Shown here: one piece after another, positions 25,516 to 38,500 of the stretch
Layout: every line of letters begins with the position of its first letter
Position numbering within the stretch: the first letter of the stretch is position 1
Assembly: GCF_003086295.3 (NCBI RefSeq)
Contig: NC_092045.1
Location: forward strand, 88,550,693-88,614,692
Direction: 5' to 3'
DNA length: 64,000 bases
Origin: Arachis hypogaea
Lineage: Eukaryota; Streptophyta; Magnoliopsida; Fabales; Fabaceae
Position numbers and translations under genes: made by a program
The notes under the pieces: generated by a model
The model's input: only the letters and a program-made list of their open reading frames with translations
Told to the model about the DNA's origin: nothing
Database searches by the model: none

Positions 25516-25533
25516 TCCCCGGCAACGGCGCCA
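25516..25533 (-). promoter_or_regulatory. B1 primer-binding site for tRNA-Asp
   Basis: Plus-strand TCCCCGGCAACGGCGCCA equals, from memory, the 3' end of plant tRNA-Asp(GUC) including CCA; the minus-strand RNA would pair with it. It lies 6 bases from the LTR end. Confidence 0.85.
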
Positions 25534-25539
25534 AAAACC

Positions 25540-27315
25540 TGGTGGACGAAATTGTGGTACAAGAGTTCCAGGCACTGTTAGGGAAGCTTTTTTCTTTTCA
25601 CAACTCCGTTCAACTTAACCAGCAAGTGTACTGGGTCATCCAAGTAATACCTTACGTGAGTAAGGGTCGATCCCACAGAGATTGTTGGTATGAAGCAAGC
25701 TATGGTCACCTTGTAAATCTCAGTTAGGCAGATTATATAGTTATGGGTTTCAAAAATAATAAATAAAAAAGAAAATAAAAAGGGATAGAAATACTTATGT
25801 AAATCAATAGTGGGAATTTCAGATAGGCGTATGGAGATGCTGTGCTCCTCTCGAACCTCTACTTTCTTATTACATTCATCCAATCCTTCCTACTCCTTTC
25901 CATGGCAAGCTGTATGTAGGGCATCACCATCATCAATGGCTACTTTCAATCCTCTCGGGAAAATGCTCCTATGCGCTGTCACTGCACGGCTAATCGTCTG
26001 GAGGCATCACCCTTGTTGATAGCTACATCCCATCCTCTCAGTGAAAATGGTCCAAATGCTCTGTCACAGCACGGCTAATCATCTGTCGGTTCTCAATTAG
26101 GTTGGAGTAGAATCCATTGATTCTTTTGCGTTTTTCATCACGCCCAGCCTTCAGGAATTTGAAGCTCGTCACAGCCATTCAATACCGGAATCCTACTCGG
26201 AATACCACAGACAAGGTTAGACTTTTCAGATTCCCAGGATCCTACTCGGAATACCACAGACAAGGTTAGACTTTCCGGATCCTCATGAATGCTGCCATCT
26301 ATCTAGCTTATACCACGAAGATTCTGTTGGGGAATCTAAGAGATATGCGCCCGGCCTAGAGTAGAACGGAAGTGGTTGTCAATCACGCGCGTTCATAGGT
26401 GAGAATGATGATGAGTGTCACGGATCATCACATTCATCAAAGTGTTGTGCAACGTATATCTTGGAATAAGAATAAAAGAGAATTGAATAAAAAGTAATAG
26501 TAATTGTATTGAAACTTGAGGTACAGCAGAGCTCCACACCCTTAATCTATGGTGTGTAGAAACTCCACTGTTGAAAATACATGAGTGAAAGGTTCAGGCA
26601 TGGCCGAATGGCCAGCCCCCTGAATGATCAAAGGACCGAATGATCCAAGACTAGAATAGTCTAAGATTAAACTGTCAAAAGATGTCTAATACAATAATAA
26701 CTTATCCTATTTATACTAGGCTAGCTACTAGGGTTTACATGAGCAAGTAATTGATGCATAAATCCACTTCCGGGGCCCACTTGGTGTATGTTTGGGCTGA
26801 GCTTGATCTATCCACGAGCTGAGGCTTCTCTTGGAGTTGAACTCCAAGTTATAATGTGTTTTGGGCGTTCAACTCCGGATCATGACGTTTTTCTGGCGTT
26901 TAACTCCAGACAGCAGCATGTACTTGGCGTTCAACGCCAAGTTACGTCGTCAATTTTCGAATAAAGTATGGACTATTATATATTGCTAGAAAGCTCTGGA
27001 ATGTCTACTTTCCAACTCCATTGAGAGCGCGCCAATTGGAGTTTTATAGCTCCAGAAAATCCATTTTGAGTGCAGGGAGGTCAGATTCCAACAGCATCAG
27101 CAGTCCTTTTGTCAGCCTTTTTCAGAGTTTTGCTCAAGTCCCTCAATTTCAGCCAGAAATTACCTGAAATTATAGAAAAACACACAAACTCATAGTAAAG
27201 TCCAGAAATGTGAATTTAACATAAAAACTAATGAAAACATCCCTGAAAGTAGCTTAAAGTTACTAAAAACTACCTAAAAACAATGCCAAAAAGCGTATAA
27301 ATTATCCGCTCATCA
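25540..27315 (-). mobile_element. 5' LTR of B1
   Basis: On the minus strand it starts TGATGAGCGGATAATTTATA at 27315 and ends GTCCACCA at 25540. It contains a shortened block of GGCGTT palindromes (26860-26945) and a direct duplication of CCTACTCGGAATACCACAGA near 26190-26270. All minus LTR frames are incidental. Confidence 0.9.
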
Positions 27316-27570
27316 GAGTTCCTCCCAGAAATCCCTCAAATTGAATACTGGGAGCGTCTTGAAGCATCTTTCTCCAAGTTGCAAGAAGCTATGGAGCAAT
27401 TAAAGGAACAGCAAAATCAAAATAGCATGCTTTGCAAACTACTTAAGGAACAAGAGGAGCAAGGGCGTGAACTGAGGCAACTGAAGCGTCAGAAGCTATC
27501 TCTTGAAGGGCCAAGCACCCCACAGATTAAAGGAGCATCCACTCCCAAAATAAAGGTTGTTGAGTCCTAA
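27316..27570 (+). pseudogene. C-terminal piece of ORF2 of element E
   Basis: Plus-strand frame reading PEIPQIEYWERLEASFSKLQ, then a Gln/Glu-rich coiled coil (MEQLKEQQNQNSMLCKLL) and a basic tail ending KVVES and a stop. It aligns with the B1 ORF2 tail (PEMPQGMHFPPNNYWEQL). The front of this ORF was separated by insertion of B1 and then lost. Confidence 0.6.
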
Positions 27571-28656
27571 TCTTAGCTTTAACTCTGTGATAGCTGTTCA
27601 TATAGGAATTTACCTTAGAAATTATATATGAGTAGTAGTAATTAGTATATCTATTTTGATTTTATCTCCAATTAAGCTATAATTTATTTTTCTCATCATC
27701 ATCAAACATGAATAAAATAGTAAATTTTTAGAATAAAGAGGCAATATTTTTTTTCGAGTTCTTAACAAGGAAAATTCTAATTATTTATACGTGGTGGCAA
27801 TACTTTTTGTCTTCTGAATGAATGACTGAACATTGCATATTTTTTATATTTAATTTTATGAATGTTAAAATTGTTGACTCCTGAAAGAATGATGATCAAG
27901 AGAAATATTATTGCTGATCTAAAAAATTATGAAATTGATTCTTGAAATAAGAAAAAGCAGTGAAAAAAAAAGCAAAAGAGGTAAAAAAACCCAATAGCCC
28001 TTTAAACCAAAAGGCAAGGGTGAAAAGGATCCAAGGCTTTGAGCATCAATAGATAGGAGGGCTCAAGGAAGTAAATCCAGGCCTAAGCGGCTAGATCAAG
28101 CTGTCCCTAACCATGTGCTTGTGGCATGCAGGTCCAAGTGAAAAACTTGAGACTGAGTGGTTAAAGTCGTGATCCAAAGCAAAAGAGTGTGCTTGAGAAC
28201 TCTAGACACCTCTAATTAGGGACTTGAGCAAAGCTAAGTCACAATCTGAAAAGGTTCACCCAGTTATGTGTCTGTGGCATTTATGTATCCGGTGGTAATA
28301 CTGAAAAACAAAGTGCTTAGGGCCACGGCCAAGACTCATAAAGTAGCTGTCTTCAAGAATCAACATACTAAACTAGGAGAATCAATAATATTATCTGAAT
28401 TCTGAGTTTCTATGGATGCCAATATCAATAATACTATCTGAATTCTGAGTTTCTATGGATGCCAATCATTCTGAATTTCAAAAGATAAAGTGAGATGCCA
28501 AAACTGTTCGGAAGCAAAAAGCTAATAGTCCCGCTCATCTAATTAGAATCTGAGCTTCACTTAAAACTCTGAGATACTATTGATTCTTGATTTCTTTTTA
28601 TCGTATTTTATTTATCTAGTTGCTTGAGAACAAGCAACACTTTAAGTTTGGTGTTG
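27571..28656 (+). other. Conserved 3' non-coding region of element E
   Basis: Same region as 18444-19542 reversed. A local direct duplication of about 60 bases (ATCAATAATACTATCTGAATT...) lies at 28381-28465. The hairpin GTTGCTTGAGAACAAGCAAC lies at 28619-28638, followed by TTTAAGTTTGGTGTTG and the LTR. Confidence 0.7.
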
Positions 28657-30593
28657 TGATGAGCGGATATTTTATACGCTTTTTGGGGGTAATTTCATAT
28701 AGATTTTAGTGTGTTTTAGTTAGTTTTTAGTATATTTTTATTAGTTTTTAGGCAAAATTCATATTTCTGGACTTTACTATGAGTGTGTGTATTTTTCTGT
28801 GATTTCAGGTATTTTCTGGCTGAAATTGAGGGAGCTGAGCAAAAATTTGATTCAGGCTTAAAAAGGACTACTGATGTTGTTGGATTCTGATCTCCCTGCA
28901 CTCGAAATAGATTTTTTGGAGCTAGAAGAGTCCAATTGGCGCGCTCTCAATTGGGTTGGAAAGTAGACATCCAGGGCTTTCCAGCAATATATAATAGTCC
29001 ATACTTTGTGCAAATATAAATGACGTAAACTGGCGTTTAATGCCAGTTCCATGTTGCATTCTAGCATTGAACGCCAGAAATAGGTTACAAGTTGGAGTTG
29101 AACGCCAGAAACAGGTTACAACCTGACGTTTAACTCCAGAAACAGCCCAGGCACATGAGAAGCTCAAGTCTCAGCCCCAGCACACACCAAGTGGGTCCCA
29201 GAAGTGGATTTCTGTACTATCCATCTTAGTTTACTCATTTTCTGTAAACCTAGGTTACTAGCTTAGTATTTAAACAACTTTTAGGTAGCGTTTGTTTTGC
29301 AGTGCTGGGACAGAGACTGAGAGACTGTGACACAGTATCATGTTTGTTAGCTCAGAGACTGGTACTAAAATTTCTGTCTCTGTCCCCAAAATTTCAGTAT
29401 TTCAGTGCCTCCAAAATGTAGGGACACAGGGGACTGATATTTTTAGAAACAGAGACCGAAACTTTAATAACATTTTATACCTAAAATACTCTTATTTTAA
29501 TTAATTAATTCCAATTTTATCCTTTGTGTAAATTAAATTAGAGTTTTATTCTTGTTTCAATTTTTGTCTCTCACTTGGCACCAAACAGAATACTAAAACT
29601 TATTTCAGTCTCTGTCTCTTAATCTCTGTCTCTCAGTCTCAGTCTTTCAGTATCTGTCTCTCCACCAAACGCTATCTTAGAGACCTATTTTATATCTCAT
29701 GACATTTTTAGATCTGAACTTTGTACTCTTTGACGGCATGAGTCTCTAAACTCCATTGTTGGGGGTGAGGAGCTCTGCAGCGTCTCGATGAATTAATGCA
29801 ATTATTTCTGTTTTCTATTCAAACACGCTTGTTCCTATCTAAGATGTTCATTCGCACTTCAATATGAAGAAGGTAATGATCCGTGACACTCATCACCATT
29901 CTCAACCTATGAACGCGTGCCTGACAACCACCTCCGTTCTACCTTCGATTGAATGAATATCTCTTGGACTCTTTAATCAGAATCTTCGTGGTATAAACTA
30001 GAATCCATTGGCAGCATCCTTGAGAATCCGGAAAGTCTAAACCTTGTCTGTGGTATTCCGAGTAGGATTCAGGGATTGGATGACTGTGACGAGCTTCAAA
30101 CTCGCGAGTGTTGGGCGTAGTGATAGACGCAAAAGGATCAATGGATCCTATTCCGACATGATCGAGAACCGACAGATGATTAGCCGTGCTGTGATAGAGC
30201 ATTTGGACCATTTTCACTGAGAGGATGGGAAGTAGCCATTTACAATGGTGATGCCCTACATACAGCTTGCCATGGAAGCAGCCTTGCATGTTTGAAAGTG
30301 AGAAAGCATTATGTTGCAGGGATTCAAAAGACAAAGCATCTCCAAAACTCCAACATATTCTCCATTATTGCGTAACAATTACTTATTTTATGCCCTTTCG
30401 GTTTTTACAATTGAAACTAAAGAACCCTATTGGTATCCTGACTAAGAATAATAAGATAACCATAGCTTACTTCAAGCCAACAATCTTCGTGGGATTCGAC
30501 CCTTACTCACGTAAGGTTTTACTTGGACGACCCAGTGCACTTGCTAGTTAGTTGTGCGGAATTACATAGTGTGAGTGTAATTTTCATGCACCA
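28657..30593 (+). mobile_element. 3' LTR of element E (B-like family, plus strand)
   Basis: Starts TGATGAGCGGATATTTTATA and ends TTTTCATGCACCA at 30593. It is a diverged relative of the B LTRs, with U5 text CACGTAAGGTTTTACTTGGACG before the end. It carries a Tourist-like MITE (29284-29676). The 5' LTR and most of the E interior are absent. E sits in the 3' part of element A. Confidence 0.8.
29284..29676. mobile_element. Tourist/PIF-Harbinger-like MITE
   Basis: 393 bp with inverted ends GGTAGCGTTTG (left) and, reversed, GATAGCGTTTG (right), and sub-terminal CTCTGTCTC/GAGACAGAG runs. It is flanked by TTA on both sides (29281-29283 and 29677-29679), the PIF/Harbinger duplication. It has no coding capacity. 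Confidence 0.75.
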
Positions 30594-31053
30594 TGCGCCA
30601 AGCATGGGTTCAGCGCCACTCCCATGCAACTCTCTGTCAAATTTTGTTTTTCACGCACACATGATTGACGCGTTCGCGTCAGTGACGCTTGCGCGTCGTG
30701 TGCTCTCTCTCTTTTTTTTTTCGCTTGAGGTGTTCGGTTCCTGGAATAACATAGCTGCATGATCAGAGAATTAGTAAGAACTCAATAAAAATAAGATACG
30801 TAAGAAAACTACTACTATAAAAAATAAAAATAGTTGAGGATACGAAAGTATCGAGTTGCCTCCCGACAAGCGCTTCTTTATCGTCACTAGCTTGACGGTC
30901 AACTCCTCTAAGGAGGAGGATCATAGGGGCTCAGCTCTTCACCCCTCACTTTGAATTTCTTTCCTGTGTCTCCATAACGTAGCTCAATATGCTCCAGAGA
31001 GAGCATTTTGATTACTATATAAACTTATGCTGGATTGATGGTCAACACCACCT
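30594..31053 (-). other. Element A, region after the protease
   Basis: Contains the GCGCTTGTCGGGAGGCAAC block (30853-30896, minus) and a short GC-rich palindrome block near 30667-30700 (GACGCGTTCGCGTC). No polymerase sequence. Element E interrupts it at 30593/30594. Confidence 0.6.
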
Positions 31054-33676
31054 TCATTCTTGGGGAGAAACCTTCAGTGGGGATCTTTTTATTTCTCCAT
31101 CTTCTGGGTACTTTCTTCTTTTTGGGAACCTTTTCCTTGGTAGATGATGAATTTCCAACACCAAACTTAGGTTTGATGTGAGGAGGAATTTTATTGTTGT
31201 TGCCAAGGGAGGTTTGAGCTGCAGATTTTGCTGTGCATCATCAGGGGATTTTTGAAGGGTTGGATCAGTAAGCTCAGTCTGTATGCACCTCTCTTCTTCG
31301 CCTGCTAAATGTACATCCTTGAAGACATGAAAGACCAGCTGCTCATTATGCACTCTAAGCACTAATTCACCTTCTTCCACATCTATCATAGCTCTTCCAG
31401 TGACTAGGAATGGTCTTCCTAGAATTATAGAGGCATTCTCATCCTCCCCTGTATGAAGAATCACAAAGTCTGCTGGGAGGAAAAATTTTTCCACTTTAAC
31501 CAAGATATTTTCCACTAATCCGTATGCAGGCTTCATAGATTTGTCTGCCATCTGTAATGCTATTTTTATAGGTTGTGCCTCTTGGATTTGCAGCTTCTTC
31601 ATCACAGATAAGGGCATTAGATTTATGCTTGCCCCTAGATCACATAGGGCTTTATCAAAGGTTGTGCTCCCAATGGTGCATGGAATTTGAAAGCTCCCTG
31701 GATCTGGCATCTTCCTTGGTAAGTTATTCTGAATTACAGTACTATATTCCTTAGTCAGGACTACTGTCTCATCTCACTTTAAACACTTTTTCTTTGACAA
31801 CAGCTCATTCATGAACTTGACATAGATAGGCATTTGCTCCAAAACCTCAGTAAAAGGAATATTAATTTTTAACTTTCTGAAGTCTTTCAAGAACTTTGAA
31901 AACTGCTTGTCCTTGGTCTCCTTTTGAAGTCTCTGAGGATACGGCATCTTAGGCTTGTACTAAGGAGCCTTTGGCAAAGTAGGATAAGTGTCAAGAGAGT
32001 CTGGGAATGGGTTGTCTGCACGCTTTGGAGGGGCGTGCTCTTTTTCTTCCTTCTTCTCCTCTAGAGCTTCTTTTTCAACTGACTCTTCATTGACCTTGGC
32101 CTCAGAGCCAGCTACTTTACCACTTCTCAGTTGAATAACCTTGCAATCTTTTTCAACTGGCTCCTCAGCAACTTGTGCTTCCATACTTGCCATTTGTTCG
32201 CTTATCAAGGTGATAGCCTTGCATACACTCTCTTGGATTCACCACTGTATTACCAGGAAGGCTATTAGTGGTCTTCTGATCAATTTTATTAACTCTGGTG
32301 GCTATTTAACCCATCTGAATCTCCAAATTCTTGATCGATGCTCTGGTTTCCTACGTAAAACTCTTCATCATTTCCTAATTAGAATCTTCTTGGGATTTAG
32401 AATTTGCCTGTGGAGGTGGTTGTTGTTGATGAGATTGAAATTGGCGGTTATTGTAATTGTTCTATTGGAAGCCGCCCTGAGAATTATTGTTGAAGTTCTG
32501 AGGTCTCTGAGGTTGGTCTCCACCCAAAATTTGGGTGATTTCTCCACCCTTGGTTGTAGGTCTGAGAATAGGGGTCATTATTGGGATTTCTAAAACCACT
32601 CCCCATGTAATTGACCTGTTCAAAAGAGGATTAAGCATAATCATAATTATCATTTTGCACTAAATTTCCTCTCATGTCATAGGAGATTTCTTGAGGTGGA
32701 TTTTGGGTGTTGATAGCTGAGACTTACATGCCACCCATGTGTTAAGTAAGTAGATTTATTTGCTGAGACATCAGCTTGTTCTGAGCAAGAATAGCTTTAA
32801 GAGCTTTTACTTCCATGACACCCTTCTTCTGAGGAGCCTCAGAGTTCACAGGATTCCTGTTAGAGGAGTATAAATATTGGTTGCTAGCAACCAATTCTAT
32901 AAGCTCAATAGTCTCCTTCGGTGTCTTCTTCTTGTGCAATGAACCTCCTGCAGAATTATCTAAGCACATCTTGGACATTTCACCCAAGCCTTCATAAAAG
33001 ATATCTAGTTGATTCCATTTGGAGAACATGTCTGGAGGGCATTGCCTAATCAGTAGCTTGTATCTCTCCAAGCTTTATACAGAGTCTCACCATCCTTATG
33101 CCTGAAGGTCTGAACCTCCACCCTGAGCTTAGTCAGCTTCTTTGGTGGGAAAAATTTAGTAAGAAACTCAGTAACCACCTTGTTTCAAGTATCCAAACTC
33201 TTCTTGGGTTGGGAGTCTAGCCATAGCTTTGCTCCATCCCTCAAAGCAAACGGGAAGAGCATGAGTTTGTACACATCTGCGTTTACTCTATTTGTCTTCA
33301 CATTATCACAAATTTGCATAAAATTAGAAATAAATTGATTTGGGTCTTCGTGGGGAAGACCGTGATACTGGCAATTTTGTTGTACCAAGGTGACTAATTG
33401 TGGCTTCAACTCAAAGTTGTTCGCAGCTATAGGAGGCACCACGACGCTTTTTCCATACAGATCTATAGTGGGAGCAGAGAAAGAACCAAGTACTCTCCTT
33501 TGTTGTTCATTCCCATTCGGGTTTGCCACATTGGCATTATCAGTATTATTCGGATCCATAGTGGATTCTGCAGCCTTGTAAAGTCTTGCTTGTTGTAAAT
33601 GCCGCCTGAAAGTCCTTTCAGGTTCAGGATCAAAGTCTAAGAGATGTTCTTTGTCTCTATTCCTACGCATAAACAA
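31054..33676 (-). pseudogene. Element A gag-protease, multiply broken
   Basis: Minus-strand pieces: the gag N-terminus and first half (33185-33676, MRRNRDKEHLLDFDPEPERT, FELKPQLVTLVQQNCQYHGL), the second half (32742-33071, YKLLIRQCPPDMFSKWNQLD), a Glu/Lys-rich linker (31960-32208), and an aspartic protease (31054-31710). The protease has CDLGASINLMPLSVMKKL and ILGRPFLVTG, the Athila form. Between the linker and protease, a stretch reads KINIPFTEVLEQMPIYVKF, typical just before an Athila protease. TGA at 33185-33187 follows KKSLDT, where B1 and B2 have Trp. Further stops and frame changes occur at 32210-32740 and 31790-31960. Confidence 0.8.
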
Positions 33677-34086
33677 ACATAAAACAAGAAAGAATGGGAA
33701 TCTCTACGTCAGAGTGCAGATAATTTCCAGTGAGGTGACCTGTGTAAAGAAAAAATACTAAATAAAATAAATAAATAGATAGAAAAAATTAATAAATAGG
33801 TAACACCAAACTTAATTTCCGAAATTAAGAAAAATATTGGTGCTATTTATTTATTTAAAAAAATTTTGAAATAAATTTTTTATATAATAAAAAGAAAAAA
33901 AAGAAGGAAAACGTAACAGGGGAGGGGGAACGTAAGAAAAAAAGGAAGTGTAACGGAAAAGAAAAAAATATAAACGTAAAAAAAAAGATTTTTTTTCAAA
34001 AATTTAAAAGCAAAATTTAATTAAAATAAAAATTAAAATGCCTAATCTAAGCAATCAAACAACTAAATGTTGTTAATCACTCTTAA
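33677..34086 (-). other. Element A leader
   Basis: A+T-rich leader with an AAGTTTGGTGTTACC motif (33801-33815, minus) and long adenine runs. No gene. Confidence 0.6.
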
Positions 34087-34104
34087 TCTCTGGCAACGGC
34101 GCCA
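34087..34104 (-). promoter_or_regulatory. Element A primer-binding site for tRNA-Asp
   Basis: Plus-strand TCTCTGGCAACGGCGCCA differs from the B1 site at two positions near the distal end. It lies 6 bases inside the LTR end. Confidence 0.8.
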
Positions 34105-34110
34105 AAAACT

Positions 34111-35508
34111 TGGTGCGGTATTTGTAACCCACTAACTTACCGGCAAGTGCACCGGGTCGTACCAAGTAATACCTTACGTGAGTAAGGGTCGATCCCACGA
34201 GGATTGATGGATTAAGCAACAATAGCGTTTGATAGGATTAGTTAGACAAGTAGAAAATAATGTTTGGAAGTTCAAAAGCATTAATAGTAAATTCAGAATA
34301 TTAAACACATGAAGATAAATAAGTTGGAAATAGAATATTAAGAAAACAGTTAAGGTTTCAGAGTTATCTATTTTTCCGGATTGATTTTTCTTACTAACTA
34401 TTTTAATCATGCAAGATTTAATTCATGGCAAACTATGTGTGACTAGACCCTAATTCCTTAGACCTTCCTAGTCTCCTCTAAAATTCATTAACTACCAATT
34501 CCTTGGTCAATTAATTCCAATTAGAGGGTGATAATCAATTTCTAGTTTATATGCCAAAAGAATCCTAATTATCCAAAAATAAGGAGATTATATGTCACGT
34601 ATCCCGTTAAATACAAACAATTAGAAATTCAATATAATATGTTTTCAAGCTGTTGTTCAAGTAAAGAGCTTTTCCAAGTTTTACAAGAACTCAATTAGAA
34701 CATGGGTCATACTTTCGTTCCACCCATATTCATAAAATAAAGAGCGAAAACAATTATTGAAATATAAATCAAAACATGGATTAAATTAGAAAGATTAAAC
34801 GAATCAATCGATACAAATAGACAGAGCTCCTAACCTTAACAATGGAGGATTAGTTGCTCATGGTTCAGAGAAGAAAATAAGGATTCTGGTAAAATGTACT
34901 GTGTCTTATCTGATGGCATCTAAATTCCTATTTATAACTAATCCTAATAAATTTAAAATCTAATTATCTAAAATTAAAAATAATATCTTTTCCTAAAAAT
35001 AAGATTTGAATTTAAATTCGAATTAATTAACAAGTCTTCAGCTGATGGGTGGGGACCACTTGATTTGTCCATTATGTAGCTTATAATCTGTGTTTTATGG
35101 GCTGAAAACTGGGTCAAAACATCCCAGAAATCACCCCAGCATTTTTCTGCACGTGGCGCATTTCACGCGTACGCGTCGCTGGTCTTTTTCGCAAGTCACG
35201 CGGACGCGTTGCTGAGTAAATCTTCAATTCACGCGTGCGCGTCAGTCACGCGCACGCGTCACCATGGATACCTCCAATTCACGCGCACGCGTCAGGCATG
35301 CATGCGCGTCGCTCTTCGCAGCCATCTCCTTTAATTCTTGTGCTGCAGAAACTCCATCAAATTCTGCCGAATGCTACCTAAAATAAACAGTATTGCACAA
35401 AACTCAAAATAGCATCCATAGTGGCTAAAATATAATTAATTCTTGATTAAACTCAACAAATTAGATGCAAATTCACTAGGAAAAGATAGAAAATATGCTC
35501 ACGCATCA
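34111..35508 (-). mobile_element. 5' LTR of element A (complete)
   Basis: On the minus strand it starts TGATGCGTGAGCATATTTTC at 35508 and ends AATACCGCACCA at 34111. A TATAAATA box lies at 34929-34936 (minus). An ACGCGT palindrome block lies at 35155-35310. It is nearly the same as 16822-18082, which points to a fairly recent insertion. Confidence 0.9.
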
Positions 35509-38500
35509 GTCCCTGATGCTGGTGCATGCATTGTTGTGTTAGTTGGCAGTCCAGTAGTATTCTAGTTAATGACACGATCCTGCAAGAGTTACTGACATAT
35601 TTAGATATTGAAATTCAGGGACAAGAAGAAAGTGATTGGCATTATAAGTGTATTATTTAGGGTTGTCTTACAGTAGACTGTTCTTGTACAGCATTGGTCT
35701 CAGCAAAATTTTCACCTTGTGTTTAGTTTTGATCCTATGCAACAATAGTCTAGCAAGGTAACCAAATGGACAAATTAGTCTTTAAGAAAGAAGTATAATG
35801 ACAACATAACCATTGACGAATTTTAAAAGTTACAAAATTATCCTTATGCATAAACTGTGCTTACTTACCTCTAGTTGAAGGGCTGATTGTGAAAGGGGAA
35901 GCAGCACCAAAGCTTGTCTGTTATCAACAATCTTCTTAGATTTTTTCCTTTTTGGTTTCCAATTTGGGTTGCTTGGTGCTCCTTTACAGGTCTTGTAGTT
36001 ATGACCTTTCTCGTTACACTTGCTACATGTAACTTGAAAGCTTCTCTTTAGCTTGTCCCCCTAAATATGAGCCTTAGCAGGGTCCTTGTTGCGGCAGTGC
36101 ACGTTTGGCCTCCCAATAGGTCGCTTGATGGGTGGTGGAGCAGGCCTAAACTGGTCTCCTTTAGTCTAGAATTTTTCACTAGGAACTGGTTTTATTCAAT
36201 GTGTATATGTCTTATGAATGGATTCCATACTCAGCCAAGGATGCATATAATCATGTGGCTAGTCATGCCTCTTTTTGATTGCAGCAACAACATGAATAGA
36301 TGGCATGCTTGAATCCAAAATAATTTGCATATTAAATAGCATTACATCATAACATACGAAAACAAAATCTTTTTAATTAAATAGCATTACCAGTCAATTG
36401 CCATATGTTACATGAACATGTGTGTTTGATTAGATCCACATCCACTTTGGTCTTCTTTCTGCTAACTTCGAATCTTTTTCTTTCGTTGTCTCCCACCCAC
36501 TCAGAAATCCACCCGTTGCTAGGTTTTATCCGCTTCTGTAACCTTTTCTCCCGGACTGGTGCAAGCTTTCCAGTATGGTGCTCTAACATCCTAATGTGCT
36601 TGGTAGTAAAGATAGTAGGGAGTAATTTAATATGCTAACCCAAAATATACTAGCCTAATCTACCCAAAAATAAACAGTGTAGAAGTCTAACCTTTTGCTG
36701 TTCAGACATAAAGTTACAACCAAATTGACTGGCATCACCCAGATCCTCTTGAAGCGGTGTGAGGAACCATTTCCACGATTCCTTGGTCTCAAATCAGGCA
36801 ACCCCGTACGCCACTACATAGAATTGGTTATTCGCATCCTGTGCCACTGCTGAAAGTAGTTGGCCTCCGTGGTATGTCTTGAGAAAAGCTCCATCTAGAT
36901 GTATGAAAGGCTTACATCCAACCTTAAATCCTTGCTTACAGCCCTCGAAGCAGATAACACAAGGAGGGATTGAGGGATAGGTTTCACATCAACTCTTGTT
37001 GTCGACCTCGGGATTACTCTTAATTATCTCCATGCCATAGTCCCTAAGCTTGCCATACTGTTCTTTTTCATTTCCCATTATCATCTCTTTGGCCTCTTTC
37101 ACTGCCCTATAAACTATCTTCAGATGCACCACCTGCTTAAACTTTTCTCTAAGAAATTTGATTGTCTCATTAGTTGTCATATGAGGTTGACTTGCCATTC
37201 TCTTCTCCACTTTCTTACTGATCTAGTGTTGATAAGCAGCGTTACGTCCCAAATCTCTAGCACATGTATGCTCTGACTTGTAAGTCTTTACCTAGAAGCA
37301 TAACAATGTCTTATTGTAGGATATATGTGCCAGCCATGGACAGTCTTCACCCGCCAACCTTCACCCTTTCCTTATCATTTTTTATCCAGAAAAGTTCTCT
37401 CCCTTCAGAAATGAACATATCTCTTATCACTTTTTTGAACCCTTCAAATCTACCCTCCCCAAATCCATACTCATAATTAAAAATTGGAAATTCATGCTTG
37501 TCTCCCTCATCCTCTGAAGACATTGGTGTGTGAAGATCTTCTGATTCATACTCATAAATAGGATCATCATCATCTGAATCCTCCTCATTATCATAGAGGA
37601 CGATTAGAGCCTATCATTGGGCTGCACAGTAGGGACAACTTCGTCAGCATATACATTAGGCCTATTTCTTTGAGGCTTTGCATTAGGCCCAGTTGCTTTG
37701 GGCTTCACGGTGGGCCTGATCTTTTTGGGCTTCACAGTAGGCCCACTTCCTTTGGACTTCGCAGTTGTTCTGGTTTTTTTGGCATCACTCTCATAACACT
37801 CCTTGGTCCAGCTCTTTTTTTACTTCCACTTGACTCTGTCCCGGTCCCTTCCTTGACATTGACCTTACTCTTTGGCAGGACCTTCTCCTTTTCTTTCAGA
37901 GTTCTTTTTCTCTTCATACCATCATTTTCCTCATCACAACTAGAATAATCATCATCAGAAATAGTTTTAGAGACAATCGAATGAGGTTTATACAGTTTAC
38001 CCTCCCCACTATCATTCCCATCATATTCTGTGGATGGTGATGACTGAAGCTTCCTCATGATGCTATCAACATCAATGTGATCATCAAATTCTTCGGCCCC
38101 CGTTTCTGCAGCAGCATCTTCTTCCACTATCTGTGGCTCATCCACAGGGTGGTCGAAGTATATGTAAAACTCATCAGTGGTTGAATTCCTTAGTTTGTTC
38201 TCTCGCATCTCATTGATTCATGCATCCCCTCTCAGAATGTGTAATCCATACTCAATGTCACTGCTTGTTGGGTCATACCAATAAACTGCCCTTTATGATG
38301 TATAGCCCAAACCCTTGAACAATGTCACCAAGTTCCCAAAATTCACGAAGTCCAAGTCCATCTTCAAAAATCTTCAAAAAATTTTTAACTTTTCCACCAA
38401 TATACTTAAGAGTACCACCGGGTCCTTTACCAAAATGGCCTATGTGATGAAAAACAGATACCACAAATATATCATCCATCTGCATTATAATCAACAACAT
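35509..38500 (-). pseudogene. MULE transposase (MURA type), main part, broken and internally deleted
   Basis: Read from right to left: an N-terminal domain (38500-38273, VVSVFHHIGHFGKGPGGTLK); an acidic/basic linker (38208-37732, YIYFDHPVDEP, nuclear-signal-like KRKRTLKEKEK); a MuDR DNA-binding region (37210-36989, IVYRAVKEAKEMIMGNEKEQ); the start of the DDE core (36900-36740, FIHLDGAFLKTYHGGQLLSA, SWKWFLTPLQEDLGD); a SWIM zinc finger (TCSCNIWQLTG near 36400); and a CCHC knuckle (CSKCNEKGHNYKTC, 36030-35975). A frameshift lies near 38290, stops near 38222, 36989 and 36166-36168 (TAG for the Trp of a family-typical EFW), and the core between CNFMSEQQK and the SWIM region is missing. The gene continues at 16821. 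It cannot make active transposase. Confidence 0.8.

Larger units (their letters stand above)
18083..27315 (-). mobile_element. Element B1: pol-less Athila-like LTR element (gag-protease plus ORF2)
   Basis: Minus-strand element. It has a 5' LTR (25540-27315), primer site (25516-25533), A+T-rich leader, gag-protease (21712-24027), GGGAGGCAAC block, hairpin array, ORF2 (19543-20691), conserved 3' non-coding region, and a 3' LTR of which only the first 361 bases (18083-18443) remain. It was inserted in element E; the base pairs after its right end are GAGTT, but the left copy of the duplication is gone. With protease running straight into the hairpin array, polymerase and integrase are missing, so it depended on a partner element. 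Confidence 0.85.
16822..35508 (-). mobile_element. Element A: Athila-like gypsy element without pol, itself split by E and B1
   Basis: Minus-strand element. The 5' LTR is at 34111-35508, the primer site at 34087-34104, gag-protease at 31054-33676, and the truncated 3' LTR at 16822-18082. Flanking 5-mers TTCCC (16817-16821) and GTCCC (35509-35513) form a target duplication with one mismatch. Protease sequence and tRNA-Asp primer choice fit the Athila/Tat branch of gypsy. No reverse transcriptase, RNase H or integrase was found; some internal DNA was lost at the junction near 18082, so their original absence is likely but not proven. Confidence 0.8.
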
